Shown: positions 8,126-16,496 of the stretch, one piece after another
How positions within the stretch are numbered: the first letter of the stretch is position 1
Layout of the letters: every line of letters starts with the position of its first letter
NCBI GenBank assembly: GCA_964242335.1
Contig: CAXTAY010000010.1
Coordinates: 1 to 64,000 of the forward strand
Direction of reading: 5' to 3'
Source: Lichenicoccus sp964242335
GTDB lineage: Bacteria; Pseudomonadota; Alphaproteobacteria; Acetobacterales; Acetobacteraceae
Length of the DNA: 64,000 nucleotides
Program-made: the position numbers and the translations under genes
Notes under the pieces: model-generated
What the model was told of the DNA's origin: nothing
Database searches by the model: none
Seen by the model: only the letters and a program-made list of their open reading frames with translations

Positions 8126-9220
8126 GTCGTCGGACCTCGGCGGACGCATGGCCAGGATCCGCGTGGCCGGCAGAAGCTCGACCGAAGAGAACATCGGCGG
8201 AACCCGGCGCCACTTCATCGAGAATGGAGCCTGGGTGTCAGCACAGGAAACCGGAACCGCCGGGTCCCTCGGAACGAGAACCACCTGGCTGCCGGCGTTC
8301 AGGATCAGGCAGCCGTGCTCCAGCGCGGCCGGTTGATTTACCATGCCGGGCGGCGGCGCCAGGAGCAGCGAGACCGGCAGGCCGCCACCGGCACCGAGCA
8401 GACGAAGCGTGCCCGCGCCGACACTCGACGGGAACAGGAAGGCAGGCAGCAGCACCACGAGAGCCACGAGCCCGACCACCACGCTTGTCTGGTTCAGCAT
8501 CGAGGTCAGCCCCGCGTATAGAACCGCCATCATCAGGATCAGGCTCAGCCAGCAGATGTCGCCTCGGGCACCCAGCGGGCCGCGATCGATGCCGGACAGG
8601 TGCACTATCGGAAGCAGGACGATCAACGACCAGAGCAGGCCGAGGATAGCGTTGCGGATCGAGGAGATTGCGATCTCCGGCCAGGCGATCTCGGAAGGCA
8701 TCTCTTCGACCGCATCCTGGACGGTGCGCCCAGCGCGCGCTCGACTTGCTTGGCACACGCCGAAGCTGGAGCCGATCAGCACGAACAGGCCCATAGGAAG
8801 GAGCATGACTAAGACACCGGGTTTTTCGCGGGACAGGTACACTGCGTAACCGACGAAGAACCCGAGCAGGCCGAAATAGAAGCCGCTGTCGAAGATCGAT
8901 ATTCGTCGCCTGAAGGCTCGCAGGATCGCTTCGCGAGGCGGCAAGGGAGCACCGACTGGCTGCCGTACCGACCCGGGGACCGGGCACAGCACTGCTGGCA
9001 GCAGGACCACCATCGCGCCGCCGACCGCGGACGCACCGTACAGGACCAGGGTCGACAGGAACAACGACGTCATCGCCGGAAGATCGGCCGTTGGCAGCGG
9101 AGCGCCGATCGACTGCAGGTAGACAAAGCCGGACAATGACCCCGACGCTACCGCGCACGGGAGTGCAAGCTTGCTCGCGTCGAGGGCCCATTCGAGCGAT
9201 GGCTTGCTGGTCTCGCGCAT
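8117..9220 (-). CDS. Unknown multi-pass membrane protein
   Basis: A 367-residue protein I do not recognise. Hydrophobic stretches at about residues 50-80, 115-150, 190-210 and 225-285 suggest five to seven membrane segments. There is an Arg-rich cytoplasmic loop near residue 100 (AFRRRISIFD) and a charged loop near 165-185. The C-terminal 90 residues are soluble, with no cysteine motif or repeat. Codon use is slightly less GC-biased than its neighbours, which fits a recent or poorly conserved gene. It is convergent with the cation efflux operon and separated from the RNase T2 gene by about 115 bases containing nothing notable. Confidence 0.6.
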   Translation of the reverse strand: MRETSKPSLEWALDASKLALPCAVASGSLSGFVYLQSIGAPLPTADLPAMTSLFLSTLVLYGASAVGGAMVVLLPAVLCPVPGSVRQPVGAPLPPREAILRAFRRRISIFDSGFYFGLLGFFVGYAVYLSREKPGVLVMLLPMGLFVLIGSSFGVCQASRARAGRTVQDAVEEMPSEIAWPEIAISSIRNAILGLLWSLIVLLPIVHLSGIDRGPLGARGDICWLSLILMMAVLYAGLTSMLNQTSVVVGLVALVVLLPAFLFPSSVGAGTLRLLGAGGGLPVSLLLAPPPGMVNQPAALEHGCLILNAGSQVVLVPRDPAVPVSCADTQAPFSMKWRRVPPMFSSVELLPATRILAMRPPRSDDLR

Positions 9221-9335
9221 CGACGTGAACCATTCGACATGGAATCCCGCGCAGGATCCGTCATGGCTTGCGGCTTCCCTCCTGTGGATCGGCTGCGCGA
9301 GCCGGTGAAAGCCTCTCCCAGGTCCGCCTACGGCG

Positions 9336-10097
9336 TCAGCCGGGAAGCGTCGGCAGCGAATCGGCTCCGCGCGGGCAGCCCTCGCTCTGGGTGAGGCCGA
9401 CGCTGTCGGCGGCGATCGGCGTGAACGCCTTCGACAGCGCGATCCTGATCTCCTCGATCAGGACGCCGCTGCCGGGCGCGCTGCGGCAGCTCACCACCAC
9501 GGCGCGCGCCAGCACTGGGTCGCGGCGGCCGATCCTCGCCAGCAAGTCGCGGATCAGGACGCCGTGCCCGAGCAGCCCGTCATCGCGCAGCATGCCGCCG
9601 ATGCTGCCGTCCGCCGACTGCGCCAGCCGGACCAGGATGGCGAAGTAAGCATCCGGCGCAAGGCCCGAGCAGGTGCCGCGGGTGCGCCACTCGTGCCGCG
9701 CGAGGCCAGGACCGCCCGGCATGAAGCGCGTCAGGGCGACTTGCAGCTCGGGCGCCAGCGCCGTCAGCGGTGCGCCCGGACAGTGCTGCGGCTGCTGACG
9801 CAGCCCGGCGAAGGCTCGGCTCGGCCACAGCCCGTGCACGGTCAGCGGCGTCCGCCGGAACGCGTCGTCGGTCAGCGTCCGGCACTCCGCGCGCGACTGG
9901 TTCGCCGCCGACAGGGCGCAGAAGCTGGGTGCCAGGCTCAGGCTCAGCAGGTAGTAGTCGAACCCGCCGGCATCCGACCTGCGGGCGTGATGCCGGGCTG
10001 CCGCCGGCAGCGGCGCCGCGACGAGGGCCACGGCGAGCAGCAGCGCCGACAGCCGATCGAGCCGGCGCCATCCGATCCGGAGGCGTGAGGTCCGCAA
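9336..10097 (-). CDS. Periplasmic ribonuclease T2 family protein
   Basis: A 253-residue exported RNase of the T2/RNase I family, cutting single-stranded RNA to 2',3'-cyclic phosphates. Both catalytic signatures are present: TVHGLWPS (CAS I, His) and HEWRTRGTCSG (CAS II, with Glu and Arg-Thr-Arg in place of the more usual KHGT). No ATG fits; TTG at 10097 begins a convincing signal peptide (basic MRTSRLRIGWRRLDR followed by hydrophobic LSALLLAVALVAAPLPAAA). The start lies nine bases behind the stop of the radical SAM gene, so translation may be coupled. Conserved cysteines for disulfides are visible (FCAL, AECRT, GTCSG, SCRS). Confidence 0.85.
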   Translation of the reverse strand: MRTSRLRIGWRRLDRLSALLLAVALVAAPLPAAARHHARRSDAGGFDYYLLSLSLAPSFCALSAANQSRAECRTLTDDAFRRTPLTVHGLWPSRAFAGLRQQPQHCPGAPLTALAPELQVALTRFMPGGPGLARHEWRTRGTCSGLAPDAYFAILVRLAQSADGSIGGMLRDDGLLGHGVLIRDLLARIGRRDPVLARAVVVSCRSAPGSGVLIEEIRIALSKAFTPIAADSVGLTQSEGCPRGADSLPTLPG

Positions 10098-10105
10098 CCC
10101 GGCGC

Positions 10106-11254
10106 TCAGAACAGCGCCAGCTGCGCTGCCGCCGGGCCATGGGCCACGGTGCGGGACGAGGGGGCGGGGCGGCGGAACTGCGTCGTGTCCAGCGGCACGC
10201 GGTCGCCCAGCCCAAGCTGGCCGGCGATGCGCCGGAAGCGCTGCGCCAGCATGTCGGCATAGACGCCCTGGCCGCGGAAGCGATGCCCGAACCGGCTGTC
10301 GTTCAGCACCCCGGCCCGTGTCTCGCGGATCAGGTTCAGCACGTGGCGGGCGCGCCGCGGATAATGCTGTTGCAGCCAGGTCTCGAACATCTCCCGCAGC
10401 TCGAGCGGCAGCCGCAGCAGCGTGTAGCCGGCGTCGACGGCGCCCGCCGCACGCGCGGCGCGCAGGATGCGCTCGAGTTCGCTGTCGTTCAGCCCCGGGA
10501 TCATCGGCGCCGCCAGGACACCGGCCGGCACGCCCGCCTCCGCAAGTGCCCCGATCGTCGACAGACGCCGCGACGGCGTGGCGGCGCGAGGCTCCATGCG
10601 GCGCGCCAGCTCCGGATCGAGCGTGGTCACCGACAGCCAAACCCGCACCAACCGCTTCTCGGCCATGCGCGCCAGGATGTCGGTGTCGCGCAGCACGCCC
10701 GCCGACTTGGTGACGATGCTGACCGGATGCGAGAAGCGCTCCAATACCTCGAGCACCGAGCGGGTCAGGGCGAGGGTGCGCTCGACCGGCTGATACGGAT
10801 CGGTATTGGAGCCGAGCGCGATCGGCCGTGGCAGGTAGTTCGGGCGGCTCAGCTCGCGTTCCAGAAGCGCCGCGACCTCCGGCTTGAAGGTCAGCCTGGT
10901 CTCGAAGTCCAGCCCGGGCGAATAGCCGAGATAGGCGTGGCTGGGACGGGCATAGCAGTAGACGCAACCATGCTCGCAGCCGCGATACGGGTTGACGGCC
11001 CGATCGAAGCCGAGGTCCGGCGACTGGTTCCAGGAGATGGCACTCCGGCTGGCATCCGGCGTCAGCGTCGTGGCGATCGGCGGCGGCGCCAGCGTCTCCT
11101 GCTCGATGCTGCCCCAGCCGTCGTCGAACGCCGCCGCAGCGAAGCGCTCGAAGCGGCTGCCGACATTGTCCGACACGCCGCGACCCCTGCGGATCGCCGG
11201 TGGTGCATCCTGCAGGGCCGTATCCGGCTGGTGCATCGACGGGCTCCGCTCCAT
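10106..11254 (-). CDS. PA0069-family radical SAM protein (SplB-like)
   Basis: A 382-residue radical SAM enzyme. The [4Fe-4S] cluster motif is CEHGCVYCYARPSH (CX3CX2C), followed by GSNTDPYQPVE and VSIVTKSAGVLRD, typical of the family named after Pseudomonas PA0069 and distantly related to spore photoproduct lyase. The N-terminal RRGRGVSDNVGSRFE is also conserved in this family. I chose the ATG at 11254 because AGGAGG lies just upstream; two further in-frame ATGs lie 24 bases and more upstream. The physiological reaction is unknown. It is followed closely by the RNase T2 gene. Upstream lies a 355-base non-coding stretch leading divergently to the quorum-sensing genes. Confidence 0.88.
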   Translation of the reverse strand: MERSPSMHQPDTALQDAPPAIRRGRGVSDNVGSRFERFAAAAFDDGWGSIEQETLAPPPIATTLTPDASRSAISWNQSPDLGFDRAVNPYRGCEHGCVYCYARPSHAYLGYSPGLDFETRLTFKPEVAALLERELSRPNYLPRPIALGSNTDPYQPVERTLALTRSVLEVLERFSHPVSIVTKSAGVLRDTDILARMAEKRLVRVWLSVTTLDPELARRMEPRAATPSRRLSTIGALAEAGVPAGVLAAPMIPGLNDSELERILRAARAAGAVDAGYTLLRLPLELREMFETWLQQHYPRRARHVLNLIRETRAGVLNDSRFGHRFRGQGVYADMLAQRFRRIAGQLGLGDRVPLDTTQFRRPAPSSRTVAHGPAAAQLALF

Positions 11255-11308
11255 GGCCTCCGGTCCTCCTCGATCCATAGCCTGACCTCGGCTTACTCGG
11301 GCTGTCAA

Positions 11309-11586
11309 GAACGAAAAGTGAACGTGGCCCTGGAGGATGGGTTCGCGATCACGTCGAGTGGAGGGACCACCGCAAGCTCCCTTCGCAGAAAGCTTTGTCC
11401 TTGACGTGAATCAGAGGCAGGCGCCAAGACCGGTCGGGTTCGGGACGCGGCAGGAGCGGCTGGCGCCCCGCGGCAACACCCCCGGTCTCATTGGTCTCGC
11501 CCTGGATGGACGTGTGATGCTAACCAGTTAACCGTTTATTTCGAAGAGGCTGATATTCGCATGGGTAGCAGGCAGGGTTCCCGCCG
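11309..11586. other. Intergenic region upstream of the quorum-sensing operon
   Basis: This stretch separates the divergent radical SAM gene and the REC-PAS-GGDEF-EAL gene. I see no coding frame I can support. From about 11515 to 11560 it is noticeably richer in A+T, with TAACCAGTTAACC and TTTATTTCGAAGA. The 7-mer ATTTCGA (11538-11544) also occurs upstream of rpfF. The AT-rich part is the natural place for the promoter of the 11664 operon, but I cannot fix -35 and -10 boxes. Confidence 0.4.
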
Positions 11587-11673
11587 ATGACGATGCCTAC
11601 GCCGACCCTGGGGCCGCTTCAGGTGCCGATCCTGGAGCCGATGCCGGGGCCGATGCCGGGGCCGTGCCTTTGA
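11587..11673 (+). CDS. Possible 28-residue proline-rich leader peptide
   Basis: A short frame from ATG 11587 to TGA 11671 encodes a Pro/Gly-rich peptide beginning MTMPTPTLGPLQ and ending MPGPMPGPCL. Its stop overlaps by four bases (TTGA) a TTG at 11670 that could start the downstream receiver protein, the geometry of translational coupling. The peptide reads through a 12-base tandem repeat, so its composition may simply reflect that repeat. No strong Shine-Dalgarno is seen. It is reported because the overlap would explain why the downstream gene lacks an ATG and a visible ribosome binding site. Confidence 0.25.
   Translation: MTMPTPTLGPLQVPILEPMPGPMPGPCL
11601..11660 (+). repeat. Five 12-base tandem units before the c-di-GMP gene
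   Basis: Five consecutive 12-base units begin at 11601, 11613, 11625, 11637 and 11649. The last two are identical (GCCGATGCCGGG) and the earlier ones are imperfect copies (GCCGACCCTGGG, GCCGCTTCAGGT, GCCGATCCTGGA). In the frame of the downstream gene they would read as four-residue A-D-x-G repeats, but no start codon lies upstream in that frame before a stop at 11529. They end four bases before the GTG at 11664. Unit number could vary between strains and change the distance between promoter and start. Confidence 0.7.
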
Positions 11674-13844
11674 CTTCGATTGCCATCCTGGACGACCGCG
11701 CCAGCAACCGGAACATCTATGCCCGGCTGGCGGAGACCATCAACGACTCCGTCGTGGTGCATACCTTCGGCGATCCCGGTGCCGCGCTGAGCTGGGCCGA
11801 GGAGACCGTGCCGGACCTGGTGATCACCGACTACAAGATGCCGACCCTGGACGGCGCGCAATTCACCCGACGCTTCCGCACGTTCTCCGGCTGCGCCGAC
11901 GTGCCGGTGCTGGTGATCACCGCCTATGACGACCGCGCCTTCCGGCTGGCGGCACTCGAGGCCGGTGCCACCGACTTCCTGCGCAGCCCGGTCGATCACG
12001 CCGAGTTCGTCACCCGCGCGCGCAACATGCTGCGCATGTACAACCAGCACCGGATGCTGCAGAACCGGGCGCAGAAGCTCGAGATCGACCTCCAGGACAG
12101 CGAGCGCTCACGCGAGAAGCTGCTGCGCGACAGCCGCGAGTCGCTGGTGCAGGTGATCGACACCGTCCCGGCCTCGATCAGCGCCACCGACCGCGACGGC
12201 CACTACGTCTTCGTCAACGCGATGCACGCGCTGCTGGCCGGGGCCTCGTCCACGACCCTGGTCGGCCAGAGCATCGCGCGCGGGTTCGGCCCAGACTACG
12301 AGACCCGCGGCCGCTCGCTCGACCAGCTGGTGTTCCGCACCGGCAACGCCCTGCCGGCGTTCGAGGAGGAGGTGGTCGACCAGACCGGGGCGCGACGCAT
12401 CCTGCTGACCACCAAGTCGCCGCTGAGCAGCGGCTCCGAGCTCGTCGCGTGCGTGCTGACCACCTCTCTCGACATCACCGACCGCAAGCGCGCCGAGCAG
12501 CACCTGCTGCACATCGCCAACCACGACAGCCTGACCGGCCTGCCGAACCGCTTCCGGCTGCGCGAGCGCCTGGAACGCCGGCTCACCAGCGGTCCGCGTG
12601 GCGAGGCCTCGCTGGCGCTGCACTTCGTCGATCTCGACTACTTCAAGACCGCCAACGACCGGCTCGGCCACCAGCTCGGCGACCTGCTGCTGATCGAGGT
12701 GGCGCGGCGCCTGGCCGCGACCGTCGGTCCGGAGGATCTGGTAGCCCGGCTCGGCGGCGACGAGTTCGCCGTGCTGCAGGACCGCAACGCCAGCTCGACC
12801 ACGCCGGAGACGCTCGCCGATCAGCTGGTCGCGGCGATCCGGGTGCCGTTCTGGTGCGGCGGCGAGGAGGTGCGGATCAGCTGCAGCATCGGCATCGCGC
12901 TGCATCCCAAGGACGGCTCGGAGGTCGAGGAGCTGCTGCGCAGCGCGGATCTGGCGATGTACCAGGCCAAGGCAGAGGGCCGTTCCGGCTTCAGGCTGTT
13001 CGTGCCCGACCTGAACGAGCGGGTTGGCCGGGCGATCCGGATGAAGGCGGACCTGCGCGGCGCGCTCGCAGCCGACGAGTTCGTGCTGCATTATCAGCCG
13101 CAGGTGACGCTCGGGTCGGGCCGGATCAGCGGGGTCGAGGCGCTGCTGCGCTGGAACCGGCCGGGCTACGGACTGCTAATGCCGGGCGAGTTCCTGCCCG
13201 CCGCTTCCGAGAGCGGCATGATCGCGATGATCGACGAGTGGGTGCTGCGTCACGCCTGCGCCGAAGCCGCGGCGTGGCACGCCCGGGGACTGCCGCGGGT
13301 GCGCGTCGGCGTCAACCTGTCGCCCACCGACCTGGACGGGCGCGGCATCCTCGGCCTGGTCGCCGAGGTGCTGTCGCAGACCGGGCTCGACCCGAAGCTG
13401 CTGGAGCTGGAACTCACCGAAGACGACCTGGTGGAGGATCTGGAGGCGGCGTCGGGGGTGCTGACGGCGCTGCGGGCACTCGGCGTGCGTATCGCGATCG
13501 ACGATTTCGGGATGGGCTATTCCTCCTTGAACTACGTCAAGAGCTTCCCCGTCGACCGGCTGAAGATCGACCAGTCGTTCGTGCGCGATCTGGGTGCCGC
13601 CACCCAGGACGCCGCGATCGTGCGCGCCATCATCGCCCTCGGCCACAGCCTCGGCATGAGCGTCATGGCCGAGGGCGTCGAGACCGTCGCCCAGCTCAGC
13701 ACCCTGATGGGCGAAGGCTGCGACGAGATCCAGGGCTACTATTTCAGCCGTCCGGTCCCGGGTGCCGAGCTCGAGCAGATCCTGCTGCGCGAGAAGGCGT
13801 TGCTCGGCCAGACCGACGGACACCTGGATGAGCGCCAAGCATGA
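11664..13844 (+). CDS. REC-PAS-GGDEF-EAL response regulator (c-di-GMP enzyme)
   Basis: A 726-residue cytoplasmic response regulator that probably makes and/or degrades c-di-GMP. Domains in order: receiver (about 3-125, phosphoacceptor Asp56 in VITDYKMP), PAS (about 165-275), GGDEF (about 290-455, intact RLGGDEF at 364-368), EAL (about 475-715, starting EALLRW at 492, with VNLSP, ELTEDD, DDFGMGYSS and LKIDQSF all present). The RxxD inhibitory site before GGDEF reads GPED, so product inhibition is unlikely. The start is GTG 11664 or TTG 11670. The stop overlaps the start of the RpfC-like kinase (ATGA), so the two are translationally coupled and very likely cognate. Xanthomonas RpfG occupies this role with REC-HD-GYP; the PAS-GGDEF-EAL part here resembles Burkholderia RpfR, without its N-terminal RpfF-interaction domain. 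The partnership is inference. Confidence 0.93.
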   Translation: MPLTSIAILDDRASNRNIYARLAETINDSVVVHTFGDPGAALSWAEETVPDLVITDYKMPTLDGAQFTRRFRTFSGCADVPVLVITAYDDRAFRLAALEAGATDFLRSPVDHAEFVTRARNMLRMYNQHRMLQNRAQKLEIDLQDSERSREKLLRDSRESLVQVIDTVPASISATDRDGHYVFVNAMHALLAGASSTTLVGQSIARGFGPDYETRGRSLDQLVFRTGNALPAFEEEVVDQTGARRILLTTKSPLSSGSELVACVLTTSLDITDRKRAEQHLLHIANHDSLTGLPNRFRLRERLERRLTSGPRGEASLALHFVDLDYFKTANDRLGHQLGDLLLIEVARRLAATVGPEDLVARLGGDEFAVLQDRNASSTTPETLADQLVAAIRVPFWCGGEEVRISCSIGIALHPKDGSEVEELLRSADLAMYQAKAEGRSGFRLFVPDLNERVGRAIRMKADLRGALAADEFVLHYQPQVTLGSGRISGVEALLRWNRPGYGLLMPGEFLPAASESGMIAMIDEWVLRHACAEAAAWHARGLPRVRVGVNLSPTDLDGRGILGLVAEVLSQTGLDPKLLELELTEDDLVEDLEAASGVLTALRALGVRIAIDDFGMGYSSLNYVKSFPVDRLKIDQSFVRDLGAATQDAAIVRAIIALGHSLGMSVMAEGVETVAQLSTLMGEGCDEIQGYYFSRPVPGAELEQILLREKALLGQTDGHLDERQA

Positions 13845-16408
13845 GCGATCTCGTCGACGATGGCATGCTCCGCCACGGCAGGGAGATGGGGCTCAACCGC
13901 CTGGTCTTCGGGGCGCTGATCGGCGTCTATTTCACCGCCGCGGGTTCCAGCCCGGCCCTGCTGGTCACCGTGTTTTCCTACATCGCCTTCGGTGCCCTGA
14001 TCTTCGCCTGGCTTCGCTGGCGGCGAGGACAGGCGATCGAGGTGGTCCTCGGCTGTGCGTTGATCGCCGACCTCGAAGTGCTCTCGCTCTGCCTGCACCT
14101 CGATGGCCCGGGCAATGCCGCGCTGTTTCCGCTTTACCTCTGGGTCATCCAGGGCAACGGTTTCAGGCTCGGCATCAAGCCGCTCTTCTTCGCGGTCGGC
14201 GTGGCCTTCGTCAGCTTCGCCGCCGTCATCGCCGCCACCCCGTACTGGCACGACCAGCCCACCCTCTCCTTCAGCCTGCTGGCTGCCCTGGTCGTGCTGC
14301 CCGGATACAGCAGCACCCTGATCCGCAAGCTGTCGCGAGCGCGCCTCCAGGCCGAGCAGGCCAGCCGGGACAAGAGCATGTTCCTGGCGGCGATCAGCCA
14401 CGAGCTGCGCACGCCGCTGAACGCGATCCTGGGTTCCGTGTCCCTGGTGGAGGACACGCCGCTGAACGAGGAGCAGCGTTCGCTGTTCGGCGCGATGCGC
14501 ATCGGCACGCAGGCGCTGCTGTCGCTGATCGGCAGCATCCTGGATTTCTCGCGCGTCGAGGCCGGCCTGATGCCGGTCAAGCACGATCCGGTCGATCTCG
14601 CCGCTCTGCTGATCGAGCTGCGCGACCTGGTGGCGATCCAGGCCCGGATGAAGTCGCTGCAGCTCTCCATCCACGCCAGCCCCGACGTGCCGCTGACGAT
14701 CCTCGGCGACCGCAAGCACCTGCTGGAGGTGCTGGTCAATCTCGCCTCGAACGCGGTCAAGTTCACCGAGACCGGCGGCATCTGCCTGTCCGTCGAGATG
14801 GAGCCGCCGGCGCCGGGTGCCTCGGCGGATGCCGGGCGCCTGCTGCGGTTCGAGGTCAGCGACACCGGCATCGGCATCGCGCCGGAAGCGCAGGAGCGCA
14901 TCTTCGACGTCTTCTCGCAGGCCGATCCCACCATCCTCGACCGGTTCGGCGGCACCGGGCTGGGCCTCGCCCTCTGTCGCCAGCTGGTCAGCTTGATGGG
15001 CGGCGGCATCGGCGTCGAGAGCCGTCCGGGCCAGGGCAGCACCTTCTGGTTCACCGTCGCGCTGGAGGCATGCGAAGCGGATCCCGTCCTGCTTGCGGAG
15101 CAAGCCGTGCCCGTGCAGAGCCGGCCGGTCGGCGCGGCGGTGGTGCTGTGCGACGACCCTGCCCTGGTCGGGACCATCGAGGCGATGCTGCGCGCGCAAG
15201 GCCTGGCGGTGCGCCACGCGGTCGGGCTGCAGGGCGCCCTCAACCCGATCGGCGGCAGGCCGAGCGGCGAGATCCTGTTCCTGCATCGGCGCGATCCGCA
15301 CGGCGACCTGCCGGGTGACTGCGCCGTGCTGGGCAGGCTCGATCCGCAGGCCGCGATGCCGCGGATCCTGCTGTCGCGCGCCAACGGGCTGCCATTGCCG
15401 CTCGCCATGCTCCGGCGTCACTTCATGACGATCCTGACGCTCCCGGCGAGCGACATCGCCTGGGCTCGGGCCTGCCGGCTATCCGCCGTCGCGGCCACTC
15501 GGCCCGGGACCGCGTATCCGCCCGAGGGAGGCAGAGCGCAGGCCGCCGACGCGCCGGGCACGAGCGAGGCTGCCCTGCCGGTAGCCCCGGTCATCACCCC
15601 GTCCAGGCACAGGCTGCACGTGCTGGTCGCAGACGACAACGACATCAACCGGCGCGTGGTACGCAAGGCCCTGGAGCGTGCCGGCCACCGGGTGAGCACG
15701 GTCCAGGACGGCATCGAGGCCCTCGATGCCATGGAGGCCCTGAACCCTGCCCCGTTCGATCTCGTGCTGATGGACGTCAACATGCCCGGCATGAACGGGC
15801 TGGAGACGACGCAGCTCTATCGCCTCGCGATGCCGCCGACGCCGCGCCTGCCGATCCTGGCGCTGACGGCAGATGCCACCCTCGAGACGGAGCAGAAATG
15901 CATCCGCGCGGGCATGGATGGGTGCATCACCAAGCCGGTGACGCCGGCGGGCCTGATCGCGCGCATCGACGCCCTGTTCGAGGCGTCTCCGGGGGTTCCG
16001 GTCCGCGATCACGGCGTGACGCTGATCGCCGACCATCCGCGCTTCCCGAGCGCGGTGGCGGCCCTGGACCCCACCGTACTGGCAGAACTGCAAGCGCTCG
16101 GCGGGATCGACTTCGTCAACGATCTGCTTCAGGGCTTCATCGCCGACGCGCACGTGCTGATCGGCAGGATCGATGCGGCGGTCGACGCGCAGGACATGAC
16201 CAGTTTCCGCTTCGAGCTGCACGCGATGTGCAGCGCGGCCGCCAACATCGGAGCGGCGGGGCTGCGTGACGGCGCGACGGCGCGCGATATCGGCCAGGCG
16301 ACGCTGGCGAGCAACGGGCGCATCGTCGCGAACCGGCTGCGTCACGAACTGGCGTGCGTGGAGCGCGAATGGCGGGGCCTGGCACGGCAGAGCGCCTCGG
16401 CGGGCTGA
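13841..16408 (+). CDS. RpfC-like hybrid sensor histidine kinase
   Basis: An 855-residue membrane kinase. A short N-terminal region (about 18 residues) precedes five or six membrane helices (about 19-170). Then follow HisKA with the autophosphorylated His187 (ISHELRTPLN), HATPase (NLASNAVKF, DTGIGI, GGTGLGLAL), a degenerate receiver (about 430-560, with His where the phosphoacceptor Asp is expected in LFLHRRD), an intact receiver (about 585-710, Asp645 in VLMDVNMPG) and a C-terminal HPt domain (about 740-850, His794 in LHAMCSAAANIGA). This architecture and the SAAANIGA HPt signature match RpfC, the sensor of diffusible signal factor (cis-2-unsaturated fatty acids). The extra pseudo-receiver is unusual. 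It is coupled to the REC-PAS-GGDEF-EAL gene and convergent with rpfF. Signal specificity cannot be read from sequence. Confidence 0.9.
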   Translation: MSDLVDDGMLRHGREMGLNRLVFGALIGVYFTAAGSSPALLVTVFSYIAFGALIFAWLRWRRGQAIEVVLGCALIADLEVLSLCLHLDGPGNAALFPLYLWVIQGNGFRLGIKPLFFAVGVAFVSFAAVIAATPYWHDQPTLSFSLLAALVVLPGYSSTLIRKLSRARLQAEQASRDKSMFLAAISHELRTPLNAILGSVSLVEDTPLNEEQRSLFGAMRIGTQALLSLIGSILDFSRVEAGLMPVKHDPVDLAALLIELRDLVAIQARMKSLQLSIHASPDVPLTILGDRKHLLEVLVNLASNAVKFTETGGICLSVEMEPPAPGASADAGRLLRFEVSDTGIGIAPEAQERIFDVFSQADPTILDRFGGTGLGLALCRQLVSLMGGGIGVESRPGQGSTFWFTVALEACEADPVLLAEQAVPVQSRPVGAAVVLCDDPALVGTIEAMLRAQGLAVRHAVGLQGALNPIGGRPSGEILFLHRRDPHGDLPGDCAVLGRLDPQAAMPRILLSRANGLPLPLAMLRRHFMTILTLPASDIAWARACRLSAVAATRPGTAYPPEGGRAQAADAPGTSEAALPVAPVITPSRHRLHVLVADDNDINRRVVRKALERAGHRVSTVQDGIEALDAMEALNPAPFDLVLMDVNMPGMNGLETTQLYRLAMPPTPRLPILALTADATLETEQKCIRAGMDGCITKPVTPAGLIARIDALFEASPGVPVRDHGVTLIADHPRFPSAVAALDPTVLAELQALGGIDFVNDLLQGFIADAHVLIGRIDAAVDAQDMTSFRFELHAMCSAAANIGAAGLRDGATARDIGQATLASNGRIVANRLRHELACVEREWRGLARQSASAG

Positions 16409-16434
16409 GGCGGCCACCCCTCGTGGGCAAAGGC

Positions 16435-16479
16435 CAGCCTGGAGGCGGACCACCGCCCGGGTGATCCGTCTCCAGGCTG
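16435..16479. terminator. Strong hairpin between convergent kinase and rpfF genes
   Basis: Fifteen-base arms (left arm CAGCCTGGAGGCGGA, right arm TCCGTCTCCAGGCTG) pair with a single G-T wobble around a 15-base loop. It sits in the 88 bases between the ends of the convergent kinase and rpfF genes, where a bidirectional terminator is expected. No long T-run follows on either side, so it may act as a transcript-end stabiliser or a Rho-assisted stop. Confidence 0.7.
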
Positions 16480-16496
16480 CAGCAGGGCCCTGCGTC

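Noticed and set aside
9336..10967. Apparent fusion of RNase T2 to a long N-terminal region
   Set aside because: Upstream of 10097 the frame is only the wrong-frame reading of the radical SAM gene; a signal peptide begins at TTG 10097.
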